Source of the DNA: an uncultured Acetobacteraceae bacterium
Lineage (GTDB): Bacteria; Pseudomonadota; Alphaproteobacteria; Acetobacterales; Acetobacteraceae
DNA length: 64,000 nt
NCBI GenBank assembly: GCA_903907955.1
Contig: CAIVPZ010000010.1
Location: 16,451 to 80,450, forward strand
Direction of reading: 5' to 3'
The translations under genes and the position numbers were made by a program. The notes beneath the pieces were generated by a model. The model saw only the letters and a program-made list of their open reading frames with translations, searched no databases and was not told the origin of the DNA. Below, one piece after another: positions 9,301 through 18,970 of the stretch (the first letter of the stretch is position 1; every line of letters starts with the position of its first letter).

Positions 9301-9723
9301 ATGAGGGATGTACGTGACGTGCAGATGCTCGGCCGCACCAGTGATGGGCGGCTGGTTCAGCGGCCGTTATCCGGTCATTTGAGCGTCTATCTCGACTTCG
9401 ATATGGTCATGTCGGTCGGCCATCGCATTACCGGCTGCGCGCTCGCGGTGGGCACCATCGTGCTGGTCTGGTTCCTGGTGGCGCTGGCCAGCGGCGAGTC
9501 GGCTTATGCAAGCGTGTCGTGGTTCCTGCGCACGCCGGTCGGCTACTTCGCCCTGTTCGGCTGGACGGCGGCGTTGTGGTATCATTTTTGTGTCGGCATC
9601 CGCCACCTGATCTGGGATACCGGCCGGATGTACGATCTGCCCTCGGTTCATCGCTCGCGCGGCGTGATCCTCGGCGCCACTGCCGGGCTTACGTTGCTCA
9701 CCTGGCTCATTGCCCTCCTGTAA
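9301..9723 (+). CDS. sdhC: Succinate dehydrogenase cytochrome b556 subunit
   Basis: Membrane anchor of complex II that binds heme b and quinone with SdhD. The 140-residue product has the SdhC signature RPLSGHLSVYLDFD at about residue 21-34, SVGHRITGCAL (heme/quinone-side His and Arg), three membrane helices, and the HFCVGIRHLIWDTGRMYD motif near the C-terminus. AGGAGGT ten bases upstream supports ATG 9301. It heads the operon sdhC-sdhD-sdhA-sdhB with short gaps. Confidence 0.95.
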   Translation: MRDVRDVQMLGRTSDGRLVQRPLSGHLSVYLDFDMVMSVGHRITGCALAVGTIVLVWFLVALASGESAYASVSWFLRTPVGYFALFGWTAALWYHFCVGIRHLIWDTGRMYDLPSVHRSRGVILGATAGLTLLTWLIALL

Positions 9724-9742
9724 TTTTCGGGGACGCCGCACC

Positions 9743-10150
9743 ATGCCAGACCCCAAGGGGCTGAAGATCGAAACCATGCGCTCCACCCTCAGCCGCGCCC
9801 GCGGGCTGGGAGCGGCGAACACGGGGGTCCAGGAATGGTGGATGCAGCGCCTGACGTCGCTGGCGCTGATCCCGCTGACCTTGTGGTTCGTGTTCTCGTT
9901 GGTGCAACTGACCGGCGCCCCCTATGCCGTGGTGCACGCCTGGGCAGGCACCCCGATCCACGCCACGCTGCTGCTGGCGCTCATCGCCATCACCTTCCAG
10001 CACATGCGCATGGGTGTGCAGACCATCGCCGAGGACTACATCCACGGCACCACGGTCCGGCTGACACTGACCCTGGCGGTGAAGGCGGCCAGCCTGTTGC
10101 TGGCACTGGCGGCGACCATCGCCGTGCTGAAACTCGCCATCGCCGGATGA
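9743..10150 (+). CDS. sdhD: Succinate dehydrogenase membrane anchor subunit
   Basis: Second hydrophobic anchor of complex II. The 135-residue protein has three membrane helices and the SdhD pattern [18 protein letters not shown] at about residues 28-45 and [16 protein letters not shown] at about 87-102, where the conserved His and Asp-Tyr face the quinone/heme. ATG 9743 follows GGGGA; a start at 9776 (MRSTLSR) is possible. It lies 19 bases after sdhC. Confidence 0.93.
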   Translation: MPDPKGLKIETMRSTLSRARGLGAANTGVQEWWMQRLTSLALIPLTLWFVFSLVQLTGAPYAVVHAWAGTPIHATLLLALIAITFQHMRMGVQTIAEDYIHGTTVRLTLTLAVKAASLLLALAATIAVLKLAIAG

Positions 10151-10241
10151 CACTGCGCGCCCCAACGCATGCCCGAACGCGTGCGACGAAACGGCATGCA
10201 GCAGGCAGGCGCAGGGCTCGACCCCACCGGACGGACGCACG

Positions 10242-12053
10242 ATGAACGCAATCAAATCTCCTTCACTCGGCGCCTACAACGTGATCGACCACACCTATGA
10301 CGTGGTGGTGGTCGGCGCCGGCGGGGCCGGGCTGCGCGCCACCTTCGGCATGGGCGCCGCCGGGCTGAAGACCGCCTGCATCACCAAGGTGTTCCCCACC
10401 CGCAGCCACACCGTGGCGGCGCAGGGCGGCATCGGCGCGGCCCTCGGCAACATGGGCGAGGACGACTGGCGCTGGCACATGTATGACACCGTCAAGGGGT
10501 CGGACTGGCTCGGCGACCAGGACGCCATCGAGTACATGTGCCGCGAGGCGATCCCGGCGGTGCACGAGCTGGAACATTACGGCGTGCCGTTCAGCCGCAC
10601 CGAGGACGGCCTGATCTATCAGCGCCCGTTCGGCGGCCACATGACCGATTACGGCAAGTCCCCGGCCCTGCGCGCCTGCGCCGCCGCCGACCGCACCGGG
10701 CACGCCATCCTGCACACGCTGTATCAGCAATCGCTGAAGCACGACGTCGAGTTCTTCGTCGAGTATTTCGCCCTCGACCTGATCATGGACGAAGATGGTG
10801 CCTGCCGCGGCGTGATCGCCTGGAACCTGGAAGACGGCACCATGCACCGTTTCCGGGCGCAGATGGTGGTGCTGGCCACCGGCGGCTACGGGCGCGCCTT
10901 CCTGTCATGTACCTCGGCGCACACCTGCACCGGCGACGGCAACAGCATGGTGATGCGCGCCGGCCTGCCCTGCCAGGACATGGAGTTCGTGCAGTTCCAC
11001 CCGACCGGCATCTTCCCCGCCGGCTGCCTGATCACCGAAGGCGCCCGCGGCGAAGGCGGCTACCTGACCAACAGCGAAGGCGAGCGCTTCATGGAGCGCT
11101 ACGCCCCCAACGCCAAGGATCTGGCCAGCCGCGACGTGGTGTCGCGCTCGATGACGCTGGAGATCAATGCCGGGCGGGGTTGCGGGCCGAACAAGGAATA
11201 CATCCTGCTCCACCTGGAGCACCTGGGCGCCGACATCCTGCATGAGCGGCTGCCCGGCATCAGCGAAACCGCGCGCGTGTTCGCCGGCGTCGAAGTAACG
11301 AAGGAGCCGATCCCGGTGCTGCCGACCGTGCACTACAACATGGGCGGCATCCCCACCAACGTACGAACCGAAGTGCTGCGCCCAACCCGGGAAAAGCCGG
11401 ACGCCATCGTGCCGGGACTGATGGCGGTGGGCGAAGCGGCCTGCGTGTCGGTGCATGGCGCCAACCGGCTCGGCACCAACTCGCTGCTCGACCTGGTGGT
11501 GTTCGGCCGCGCCGCCGCGCATCGCTGCTCGGTCACGCTCAAGCCGAATGCGCCGCAGATGCCGCTGCCGCCACGCGCCGGCGAGGCGTCGCTCGACCGC
11601 TTCGACCGCACGCGGCATGCCAGCGGCGGCACCCGGGTGGCTGATCTGCGGCTGGGTATGCAGCGCACCATGCAGGCGCATGCCGCAGTGTTCCGCAACA
11701 CCGACAGCCTGCGCAAGGGTGTCGAGAAAATCAACAAGGTCTGGGGCGGCCTGTCCGACCTCGCGCTGTCCGACCGCAGCCTGATCTGGAATTCCGACCT
11801 GATGGAAGCGCTGGAGCTGCAGAACCTGATGGCCAACGCCGTAACCACCATGGCCGGCGCCAACGCCCGCACGGAAAGCCGCGGCGCACAGGCGCATGAC
11901 GACTTCCCCGAGCGCGACGACGTGAACTGGATGAAGCACACGCTGGCCTGGTGCGGCGACGACGGGACCGTCCGACTGGACTACCGGCCGGTGAAGATGC
12001 AGACGCTGACCCACGAAGTGTCAGTCTTCCCGCCCCAGAAGCGCGTGTACTGA
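10242..12053 (+). CDS. sdhA: Succinate dehydrogenase flavoprotein subunit
   Basis: Catalytic subunit of complex II: oxidises succinate to fumarate with covalently bound FAD at the cytoplasmic face. The 603 residues are the usual length. The N-terminal dinucleotide fold [15 protein letters not shown] is followed by the covalent-FAD site [19 protein letters not shown] (His in RSH). [15 protein letters not shown] and the catalytic-arginine region RSMTLEIN follow, with [16 protein letters not shown] near the end of the capping region. It is 91 bases after sdhD and 16 before sdhB. Confidence 0.97.
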   Translation: MNAIKSPSLGAYNVIDHTYDVVVVGAGGAGLRATFGMGAAGLKTACITKVFPTRSHTVAAQGGIGAALGNMGEDDWRWHMYDTVKGSDWLGDQDAIEYMCREAIPAVHELEHYGVPFSRTEDGLIYQRPFGGHMTDYGKSPALRACAAADRTGHAILHTLYQQSLKHDVEFFVEYFALDLIMDEDGACRGVIAWNLEDGTMHRFRAQMVVLATGGYGRAFLSCTSAHTCTGDGNSMVMRAGLPCQDMEFVQFHPTGIFPAGCLITEGARGEGGYLTNSEGERFMERYAPNAKDLASRDVVSRSMTLEINAGRGCGPNKEYILLHLEHLGADILHERLPGISETARVFAGVEVTKEPIPVLPTVHYNMGGIPTNVRTEVLRPTREKPDAIVPGLMAVGEAACVSVHGANRLGTNSLLDLVVFGRAAAHRCSVTLKPNAPQMPLPPRAGEASLDRFDRTRHASGGTRVADLRLGMQRTMQAHAAVFRNTDSLRKGVEKINKVWGGLSDLALSDRSLIWNSDLMEALELQNLMANAVTTMAGANARTESRGAQAHDDFPERDDVNWMKHTLAWCGDDGTVRLDYRPVKMQTLTHEVSVFPPQKRVY

Positions 12054-12069
12054 GCGGAAGGACGGCACG

Positions 12070-12870
12070 ATGGTCGAGACCAAGCGCTTCTTCTTCGATC
12101 TCCCCAAGGGCAGCCGCCCGAAGCCCGGCAATACCTGGAAGGCGCCGGCGGGGACGACGAATGTCCGGGATTTCCAGATTTATCGCTGGGACCCGGACCA
12201 GGGCGGCAATCCGCGCATCGACACCTATCAGGTCGATCTGGACAAGTGCGGCCCGATGGTGCTGGACGCGCTGATCAAGATCAAGAACGAGGTCGATCCG
12301 ACACTGACCTTCCGCCGCTCCTGCCGCGAAGGCATCTGCGGCAGTTGCGCGGTGAATATCAACGGCACCAACACGCTGTCCTGCATCAAGCCGATCGACG
12401 ACGTGAAGCAGGGGCCGGTGCGGGTGAACCCGCTGCCGCACATGCCGGTGGTGAAGGATCTGGTGCCCGACCTGTCGCTGGCCTACGCGCAACTGCGCAG
12501 CGTCGAGCCCTGGCTGAAGGCCGACACCCCGGCACCGCCCGACAGCGAACGCCTGCAAAGCCTCGAGGAGCGCGCCAGGCTCGACGGGCTGTGGGAGTGC
12601 ATTCTGTGCTTCTGCTGCACCACCTCGTGCCCAAGTTACTGGTGGAACGGCGACCGCTATCTCGGCCCGGCAACCTTGCTGGCCGCCTATCGCTGGATCT
12701 CCGACAGCCGTGACGAGGCCACCGGCGAGCGGCTGGATGCGCTGAAGGACCCGTTCAAGCTGTATCGCTGCCACACGATCTTCAACTGCACCGAGGCCTG
12801 CCCCAAGGGGCTGAACCCGGCGAAGGCGATCGGCGAGATCAAACTCCAGTTGCTGGAGCGCGAGGGCTGA
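12070..12870 (+). CDS. sdhB: Succinate dehydrogenase iron-sulfur subunit
   Basis: Electron-transfer subunit linking SdhA to the quinone site. The 266 residues contain the [2Fe-2S] ligands in [16 protein letters not shown] with a fourth Cys in LSC, the [4Fe-4S]/[3Fe-4S] cysteines in [16 protein letters not shown], and [17 protein letters not shown]. The N-terminus is somewhat extended compared with enterobacterial SdhB, as usual in alphaproteobacteria. Last gene of the complex II set. Confidence 0.97.
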   Translation: MVETKRFFFDLPKGSRPKPGNTWKAPAGTTNVRDFQIYRWDPDQGGNPRIDTYQVDLDKCGPMVLDALIKIKNEVDPTLTFRRSCREGICGSCAVNINGTNTLSCIKPIDDVKQGPVRVNPLPHMPVVKDLVPDLSLAYAQLRSVEPWLKADTPAPPDSERLQSLEERARLDGLWECILCFCCTTSCPSYWWNGDRYLGPATLLAAYRWISDSRDEATGERLDALKDPFKLYRCHTIFNCTEACPKGLNPAKAIGEIKLQLLEREG

Positions 12871-12926
12871 GGGCACCGCCCCCTCCCCTCACCGTCTGGG
12901 CCGACAGCCTGCTGGCCGATCATGCC

Positions 12927-13514
12927 GTGTTCCGCCTCGGCTGGTCGAATCTCGCCGAGGTGATCCCTGGCCGGCTCTACCGTTCGAACCACCCCACGCC
13001 GGGCCGGCTGGCCCGGCTGGCGCGGCAGTACGGAATCCGCACCCTGGTCAATCTGCGCGGCGAGAAACCGAATGGTTCCAACACGCTCTCGCTTGCAGCC
13101 GCCGACCGGCTCGGCCTGGCGCACGAATTCCTCGCCTTCGAGAGCCGCGGCGCGCCGCACCGCGACCGCATCCTGCGCTTTCATGATCTCTACCGCAGCA
13201 TGGCCACGCCGACGCTGGTGCACTGCAAGTCCGGCGCCGACCGCGCCGGGCTGGCGGCGGGTCTGGCCATCCTGTTCGAGGGCGGCACCGCCGAAGCGGC
13301 GATGCGCCAGCTCTCCTGGCGCTTCGGCCATGTCAGGGGCAGCCGGGCCGGCATCCTGGACGCGTTCTTCGTGCTCTACGCCACCACCGGCGAAGGCCGC
13401 CTGCCCTTCCTCGACTGGGTTCGCGACGAATATGACGAAAGCCGGTTGCGGCAGAACTTTGCTTCCAGCGGGATCGCGTCGTTCTTCAACGACCAGGTGC
13501 TGCGGCGGGAGTAA
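12927..13514 (+). CDS. Dual-specificity/tyrosine phosphatase-like protein
   Basis: A cysteine-dependent phosphatase-fold protein of unknown substrate. The P-loop VHCKSGADRAGLAAG at about residues 94-108 has the full Cys-x5-Arg motif, preceded by the general-acid-loop region; the N-terminal PGRLYRSNHPTPGRLARLA is typical of this bacterial subgroup. The first recognised start is GTG 12927, but the frame is open upstream and codons for LTVWADSLLADHA before it resemble natural family N-termini, so the true start may lie upstream at a non-canonical codon. It follows sdhB by 56 bases. Confidence 0.78.
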   Translation: MFRLGWSNLAEVIPGRLYRSNHPTPGRLARLARQYGIRTLVNLRGEKPNGSNTLSLAAADRLGLAHEFLAFESRGAPHRDRILRFHDLYRSMATPTLVHCKSGADRAGLAAGLAILFEGGTAEAAMRQLSWRFGHVRGSRAGILDAFFVLYATTGEGRLPFLDWVRDEYDESRLRQNFASSGIASFFNDQVLRRE

Positions 13515-13515
13515 A

Positions 13516-13560
13516 GCAAGCGAGGCCAGGGGCCAGGCCCTTGGGGGCCAGGGATCGCCT
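13516..13560. repeat. Partial copy of the intergenic palindromic repeat
   Basis: AAGCGAGGCCAGGGGCC ... CTTGGGGGCCAGGG resembles one arm of the repeat at 50411. The rest of the gap to 13705 shows nothing further. Confidence 0.5.
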
Positions 13561-13704
13561 ACGGAATAGGGTCAAGCGGGCCACAGCCCCGTCGCGCCGA
13601 AGGCGCGCTGCCCGCCGGGGCGGGTTCAGAGCAGCGCCCTGGCCTTCCTTCCCCTCCGCCGGCTAGCGTGGCGGGCCGCACGCAAGCGGATACGGGGAGG
13701 AAGC

Positions 13705-15780
13705 GTGTCATCCATGTGGCCGGTCAAGCGTGCCAATGCCTCTGGTCTCCCCGCCGCCATCGCCATCAACCCGCGCGCGGTGAGTGTGGCCGAGGGCCTG
13801 CGCGCCGCCCTGTCGGTGGCGGCGGTCGTCGCCCTCAGCGAGTGGCTGGGCTGGCCGCGGCTGATGGACGCGGCGCTGGCCGCCTGGCTGACCTGCCTGT
13901 GCGATGCCGGCGGGCCGATCCGCCAGCGGGTGCCGTTCCTGCTCGGCTTCGGCATCGCCGGCGCGGCGCTCACCGCGGGGTTCGGGCTGCTCGGCACGCT
14001 GGCGCCGCTGCCGGTAGTGATCGCGGTCGCCGCGGCGGGGGTGTTCTGCGCCAGCCTGCTGCGGGTTTACGGCCAGGCGATGATGCAGGTGGGCAACCTG
14101 CTGAGCGTCGTGCTGGTGCTGGCGCTCGTCCGCGACGTGCCGGACCTGGGAACCGCGGCCGCGCTCGGCCTGGTGTTCCTGGGTGGCAGCCTGTGGGCAC
14201 TGCTGCTGACCATGGCGATCTGGCGCGTTTACCCCTATGGCGCGGCGCTGGCGGCGCTGGCCGAATGCTGGCGGACGCTGGCGCGGCTCGCCGCCGACCT
14301 GCGCCACGTGCTGCACCACCCCGAAGCCGGCGAGACCGAATGGGACCGCCATGCGCGCGCGCATCGCCGCAACGTGCGCACGGCCATCGAGGCGGCGCGC
14401 GTCGCGGTGCTGGCCACCGTGCGCACGCGCGGCCCGGTGAGTGGCCGGGCGGCGCAGAGCTGGATTCGCCTGGAAGCGGCCGAGCAGATTTTCGGCGCCC
14501 TGATCGCCCTGGCCGAGTTGCTGCAGGACCACCCGCCGGCGGCGGTGCGCGACGCCGCCGACCGCATGTTGCGCCGGCTGCGCCCGCTGCTGCTGTTGCT
14601 CGCCAATTCCATGGTGACGGAGCGGGAGGAACGCTCGGCCCGGCTGGAGCGCGCCGCGGCGGCGATCGCCGGGTCCGCCGCGGCGCTGCCGGGCAGCCCG
14701 GTGCAACGGATCGCCGGGACGATCGCCGACCGGCTGCGCATCGCCATCACCCTGGCCAATCCGAAGACGCTGGCCCCGGCGCCGGAAGGGCCGGTCGGCG
14801 GCGGCTGGCGAACATTGGTGCTCGGGCCGCTGCGCGCCAACCTGGATTTGGGATCGGCGGCGTTGCGGCATGCGCTGCGGGTGGCGGCGGCGGCGGCGGT
14901 CGGCTTCGCGGTCACCCTGGGCTGGCCGACCAGCTACGGCTACTGGCTGACCATCACGCTGGTGCTGACCATGCAGCCCTATTTCGCCGTGACCATCACC
15001 CGCGCCGCGGAGCGGATCACCGGCACCGTGCTGGGCGGGGCGGTTGGCGCGGCGGTTGCAATCGCCTGTCCGACGCCGGCCGCCATGGCGGTGGCGCTGT
15101 TCCCACTGGCGGTGCTGGCGCTGGCGGTGCGGGCGGTGAATTTCGCCCTGTTCATGGCCTGCGTGACGCCGGTGATCGTGCTGCTGGTGGAACTGGCGCG
15201 GCCCGGCCAGAGCCAGCTGGACCTCGCGCTGATGCGCGGACTGTATACCCTGGCCGGCGGCGTGCTGGCGCTGCTGTTCAGCGCGTTGCTGTGGCCGGCC
15301 TGGGAACCGGCGCGTCTGCTCGGCGAGTTGCGGGCCGCCATTGCCGCGCACGGCCGCTACGCCTGCGCCGAACTCGCCGCCTTGCTGGGCGAGGCCGCGC
15401 CGGCAGCGGTGGAGCAGGCCCGCCGCGCCGCCGGTGTGGCCAGCAACAATGTCGAGGCCAGCCTGCAACGGGTGCTGCTGGAGCCGGCGCGCGGCGAGAC
15501 CGACCGGCTGGAGGCGGCGCTAACCATCGACGCCGCGCTGCGCCGCATGGCCGGGCGGGTTTCCGCCCTGCAGGTGGATGCCGCCCTGCACCCGCACGAC
15601 CGCGCCGCCTGGCGGGCCTGGCGCGACTGGATCGACATCGCCAGCACCAGGCTGGCCGAGGGCCGCGCCGATCTGCCGGCGCGCCCGGCAGTGCCCGCGG
15701 GCGATCCCGACGGCGAGTCGCTGGCGCGCATCGGCCGGCAACTGGAACTGGCGGCGGGGGCGCTGGGCCGGCTGGCGTAA
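13705..15780 (+). CDS. FUSC family (fusaric acid resistance-like) membrane protein
   Basis: A 691-residue inner-membrane protein with two clusters of hydrophobic helices (about residues 25-185 and 385-535), each followed by a charged helical cytoplasmic region, the layout of the FUSC/YccS/AaeB efflux family. The second cluster contains GFAVTLGWPTSYGYWLTITL and TRAAERITGTVLGGAVGA, which match the conserved FUSC core. GTG 13705 is preferred over ATG 13714 because GGGGAGGAA lies five bases before it. Exported substrate cannot be told; aromatic acids are typical for the family. Monocistronic. Confidence 0.85.
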   Translation: MSSMWPVKRANASGLPAAIAINPRAVSVAEGLRAALSVAAVVALSEWLGWPRLMDAALAAWLTCLCDAGGPIRQRVPFLLGFGIAGAALTAGFGLLGTLAPLPVVIAVAAAGVFCASLLRVYGQAMMQVGNLLSVVLVLALVRDVPDLGTAAALGLVFLGGSLWALLLTMAIWRVYPYGAALAALAECWRTLARLAADLRHVLHHPEAGETEWDRHARAHRRNVRTAIEAARVAVLATVRTRGPVSGRAAQSWIRLEAAEQIFGALIALAELLQDHPPAAVRDAADRMLRRLRPLLLLLANSMVTEREERSARLERAAAAIAGSAAALPGSPVQRIAGTIADRLRIAITLANPKTLAPAPEGPVGGGWRTLVLGPLRANLDLGSAALRHALRVAAAAAVGFAVTLGWPTSYGYWLTITLVLTMQPYFAVTITRAAERITGTVLGGAVGAAVAIACPTPAAMAVALFPLAVLALAVRAVNFALFMACVTPVIVLLVELARPGQSQLDLALMRGLYTLAGGVLALLFSALLWPAWEPARLLGELRAAIAAHGRYACAELAALLGEAAPAAVEQARRAAGVASNNVEASLQRVLLEPARGETDRLEAALTIDAALRRMAGRVSALQVDAALHPHDRAAWRAWRDWIDIASTRLAEGRADLPARPAVPAGDPDGESLARIGRQLELAAGALGRLA

Positions 15781-15867
15781 GCCCGGCGCGGCATCGCGCG
15801 GTGGACAACCGCGCCATCCGGGTCAAGAAAGCCGGCCGTATCGCCTGACCGACAGGAAGCAATCGAC

Positions 15868-16656
15868 ATGAAGCTGGCAGGACGCACCGTCCTGGTGTTC
15901 GGCGCCGGCAGTGCCGGCCCGGGCTGGGGCAACGGCAAGGCCGCCGCCGTGCTGTATGCCCGCGAGGGCGCAAACGTGGTGGCGGTGGACCTGAACGCCG
16001 CCGCCGCCGAGGCCACCCGCGCCGTCATCGCCGCCGAATCCGGCACCGCCATCGCGCTCGCCGGCGACATCACCCGCGCCGCCGACATCGCCGCCGTGGT
16101 GGCGCGCACCCTCGCCGAATACGGCCGCATCGACGTGCTGCACAACAATGTCGGCATCACCGACATGGGCGGGCTGGATGACATCACCGAGCAGCGCTGG
16201 CAGCGGGTGATGGACATCAACCTCACCGGCGTGTTCCGCAGCTGCAAGGCGGTGGTGCCGGTGATGCTGCGCCAGGGCGGCGGCGCCATCGTCAACATCT
16301 CGTCCATCGCGGCGGCGGTGATCAACCGCTACCCGTATTTTTCCTATTACGCCTCGAAGGCCGGGCTGAACCATTTCACCCGCGCCCTCGCCGTGCAGTA
16401 TGCGAAGCAGGGCATCCGTGCCAACGTGGTGATGCCGGGGTTGATGGATACCCCGCTGGTGCGCGAGCAGATCACCGGCCAGCACGACGACCATGCAACC
16501 ATGATGCGCGCCCGCGACGCGATGACCCCGATGGGGCGCCAGGGCACCGCCTGGGATGTCGCGCGCGCCTCGGTGTTCCTCGCTTCGGACGATGCGGCCT
16601 ACATTACCGGCGTGTGCCTGCCGGTCGATGGCGGGCTGAGCTGCCTGTCGGGCTGA
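15868..16656 (+). CDS. Short-chain dehydrogenase/reductase
   Basis: A 262-residue classical SDR. The cofactor loop is [16 protein letters not shown] near residue 8, NNVG is present at about residue 92, the catalytic Ser is in IVNISSIAA, and the Tyr-x3-Lys pair is YYASK. Asp in VVAVDLN at the end of strand 2 favours NAD over NADP. The C-terminus ends in [11 protein letters not shown] as in most family members. AGGAAG precedes the ATG. It is 20 bases upstream of a 6-phosphogluconate dehydrogenase, so a sugar-acid substrate is plausible but not shown. Confidence 0.85.
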   Translation: MKLAGRTVLVFGAGSAGPGWGNGKAAAVLYAREGANVVAVDLNAAAAEATRAVIAAESGTAIALAGDITRAADIAAVVARTLAEYGRIDVLHNNVGITDMGGLDDITEQRWQRVMDINLTGVFRSCKAVVPVMLRQGGGAIVNISSIAAAVINRYPYFSYYASKAGLNHFTRALAVQYAKQGIRANVVMPGLMDTPLVREQITGQHDDHATMMRARDAMTPMGRQGTAWDVARASVFLASDDAAYITGVCLPVDGGLSCLSG

Positions 16657-16676
16657 TCAACACCAGGGGGGAAGCA

Positions 16677-17660
16677 ATGCAGATCGGCGTCATCGGACTC
16701 GGCCGCATGGGCGGCAACATCGTGCGGCGGCTGCTGCGCGGCGGCCATCACTGCGTGGTGTTCGACGCCAACCCCGCCGCCACCGGGGCGCTCGCCGCCG
16801 AGGGCGCGACGCCCGCCGCCTCGCTCGCCGAGCTGGTGGCGAAGCTGGCGCCGCCGCGGGCCGCCTGGGTCATGCTGCCCGCCGGCGAGGTCACCGAACA
16901 GACCGTGCAGGCGCTCGGCGCGCTGATGGACCCCGGCGACACGATCATCGACGGCGGCAACAGCAACTTCAAGGACGACGTGCGGCGCGCCCGGGCGCTG
17001 GACGGGCGCGGCGTGCGCTATCTCGATGTCGGCACCTCGGGCGGCGTGTGGGGGCTGGAACGCGGCTACTGCCTGATGGTCGGCGGGCCGAAACCCGCCT
17101 TCGACCGGCTGGAGCCGGTCTTCGCCACCCTCGCCCCCGGCACCGGCGACATCCCGCCCGCCGCCGGGCGCGACGGCCACGACCGGCGCGCCGAACAGGG
17201 CTACCTGCACGCCGGCCCCTCCGGCGCCGGCCACTTCGTCAAGATGATCCATAACGGCATCGAATACGGCATGATGCAGGCTTTCGCCGAAGGCTTCGAC
17301 ATCCTGCGCAACCGTGCCGCCGACGTGCTGCCGGAAGACGAACGCTACGACTTCAACCTGGCCGACATCGCCGAACTCTGGCGCCGCGGCAGCGTGGTGA
17401 CCTCCTGGCTGCTCGACCTGAGCGCCAACGCACTGGCACAGGACGGACAACTCGGCACGTTCTCCGGCCATGTCGAGGATTCCGGCGAAGGCCGCTGGAC
17501 CATCGAAGCCGCGATCGAGGAAGCGGTGCCGGCCGACGTGCTGTCGGCGGCGCTGTTCGTGCGGTTCCGCTCACGGCAGGCGCATACGTTTGCCGAGAAG
17601 TTGCTTTCGGCGATGCGGCTTGGGTTTGGCGGGCATGTTGAGACGACGAAAGGCAAGTAA
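16677..17660 (+). CDS. gnd: 6-phosphogluconate dehydrogenase (decarboxylating), short form
   Basis: Converts 6-phosphogluconate to ribulose 5-phosphate and CO2. The 327 residues fit the short GndA/YqeC-type branch, not the 470-residue enzyme. It begins [20 protein letters not shown] (NAD(P) fold), has [14 protein letters not shown], the substrate motif [20 protein letters not shown], and the catalytic Lys-Asn region [27 protein letters not shown] lies just before ATG 16677; the frame is open a little further upstream but has no signal there. It is probably co-transcribed with the preceding SDR. Confidence 0.93.
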   Translation: MQIGVIGLGRMGGNIVRRLLRGGHHCVVFDANPAATGALAAEGATPAASLAELVAKLAPPRAAWVMLPAGEVTEQTVQALGALMDPGDTIIDGGNSNFKDDVRRARALDGRGVRYLDVGTSGGVWGLERGYCLMVGGPKPAFDRLEPVFATLAPGTGDIPPAAGRDGHDRRAEQGYLHAGPSGAGHFVKMIHNGIEYGMMQAFAEGFDILRNRAADVLPEDERYDFNLADIAELWRRGSVVTSWLLDLSANALAQDGQLGTFSGHVEDSGEGRWTIEAAIEEAVPADVLSAALFVRFRSRQAHTFAEKLLSAMRLGFGGHVETTKGK

Positions 17661-17690
17661 GGCCAGGGCAGCGCCCTGATAGGATCAATG
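17656..17690. repeat. Partial copy of the intergenic palindromic repeat
   Basis: AAGTAAGGCCAGGGCAGC followed by GCCCTGATAG is a short copy of the repeat family, just after the gnd stop in a convergent gene gap. Confidence 0.5.
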
Positions 17691-17797
17691 GCGCGGCGGC
17701 CGCCTGCAGGAAGTCGTGCATGGGCGGATGGCCTTGCGTTTCGGCGGAACGTTGATGTCAGGCGCTGTCCGGACCGGATCGGAAGCCGGCCGGAGAA

Positions 17798-18688
17798 TTA
17801 CCGCGGGCCGGCGACCAGGGCCAGATATTCCCACGCCATGGTCGCGGCGGCGAGCGCGGTGATCTCGGCGACATCATAGGCCGGCGCCACCTCGACCACG
17901 TCCATCCCCGCCCAGGCCAGGCCACACAGCCCGCGCAGGATCGCCTGCGCCTGCCAGGAAGCCAGCCCGCCGATTTCGGGCGTGCCGGTGCCCGGGGCGA
18001 AGGCCGGATCGAGCGCGTCGATGTCGAAGCTGAGATAAGCGGGCGCGTGCCCCACCACCTCGCGCACCAGCGCGGCGATGGCGGCCGGGCCGGACTCGTG
18101 CACCGCCTGCGCGGTCAGCACGGTGACGCCCTGGCCCAGCGTCCAGTCCCACACTTCGCGCTGCACGGGCGAGCGGATGCCCAGTTGCACCATGCGGCAC
18201 GGTTCGACCAGGCCCTCGGTGATGGCGTGATGGAACACCGACCCGTGGCTGAACTTCTGGCCGAACCCGTCCGGCCAGGTGTCCACATGGGCGTCGAACT
18301 GCACCAGGGCGAGCGGCCCGGTGCGCCGCGCCAACGCCCGCAGCAGCGCGAGCGTGACGCCGTGCTCGCCGCCCAGCGCGATCAGGTGCGGAACCGGCGC
18401 CGCCGCGCGCTCGATCGCCGCCAGGGTGGCGGGGATGTCGCCCAGGGCCACCGGAAAGTCGCCGATATCGGCGAGGTCGAGCGTGGCCGGGTCAACCCAG
18501 GCGGTCGGATGGGCGCCGTCCACCAGCATGCGGCTGGCGCGGCGGATGGCGTGCGGCCCATCGCGCGCGCCGGCGCGGTTGGTGGTGCCGGCATCGAAGG
18601 GAATACCTGCCACGGTAAAGGCGGCGGGGTCGCGCCGAGCGGTGCCGAGGAAGGTCGGCGGGACAGCGAAGGTGGGAGGACCGGCCAT
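17798..18688 (-). CDS. Agmatinase/guanidinobutyrase family ureohydrolase
   Basis: Binuclear manganese hydrolase releasing urea from agmatine or a similar guanidino compound. In the 296 residues the metal ligands are all present: His in IALGGEHGVTLAL, FDAHVDTWP, and FDIDALDPAFAPGTGTPE. The start MAGPPTFAVPPTF at ATG 18688 gives normal family length; the frame runs upstream but codes for a Cys/Arg-rich stretch that does not look real. Substrate cannot be decided between agmatine, guanidinobutyrate and guanidinopropionate. It is monocistronic and convergent with gnd. Confidence 0.88.
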   Translation of the reverse strand: MAGPPTFAVPPTFLGTARRDPAAFTVAGIPFDAGTTNRAGARDGPHAIRRASRMLVDGAHPTAWVDPATLDLADIGDFPVALGDIPATLAAIERAAAPVPHLIALGGEHGVTLALLRALARRTGPLALVQFDAHVDTWPDGFGQKFSHGSVFHHAITEGLVEPCRMVQLGIRSPVQREVWDWTLGQGVTVLTAQAVHESGPAAIAALVREVVGHAPAYLSFDIDALDPAFAPGTGTPEIGGLASWQAQAILRGLCGLAWAGMDVVEVAPAYDVAEITALAAATMAWEYLALVAGPR

Positions 18689-18970
18689 GCCGCGCAACGT
18701 GCCGCAGCGGCGACAGGAACACCAGCGCGGAGCCCGGGCCTTATCCCGCAATCCGAAAATATCGTCGCCGCATCGGCCGCAGGAGCGCCGGCGGGGCAAA
18801 TCAGCGCACCAGCAATAAAGGACCATTAACCGAATAGCAGGCGTCGATCACGCGCGTTCCGGTGCCGCACTGCCCGGCAAAGTCGAGCCAGCGTTCGAAC
18901 GGTCCGGCAACGGCAGCAGGACGCTGGCCATCCGGAGTCATGAACAAACGAGAAAAATCTTGTCCTGGGA

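Noticed and set aside
12270..12284. FNR-like CTGATCAAGATCAAG
   Set aside because: It lies inside sdhB codons for LIKIK and has a mismatch in the first half-site; best explained by coding sequence.
18689..18826. N-terminal extension of the agmatinase-family protein with several CxxC-like pairs resembling a zinc ribbon
   Set aside because: The composition is Arg/Cys-rich noise from GC-rich non-coding DNA, and the family start with normal length is at 18688.
18689..18850. Guanidine riboswitch ahead of the ureohydrolase gene
   Set aside because: The leader shows no recognisable paired ACGR-loop hairpins or guanidine-I core.
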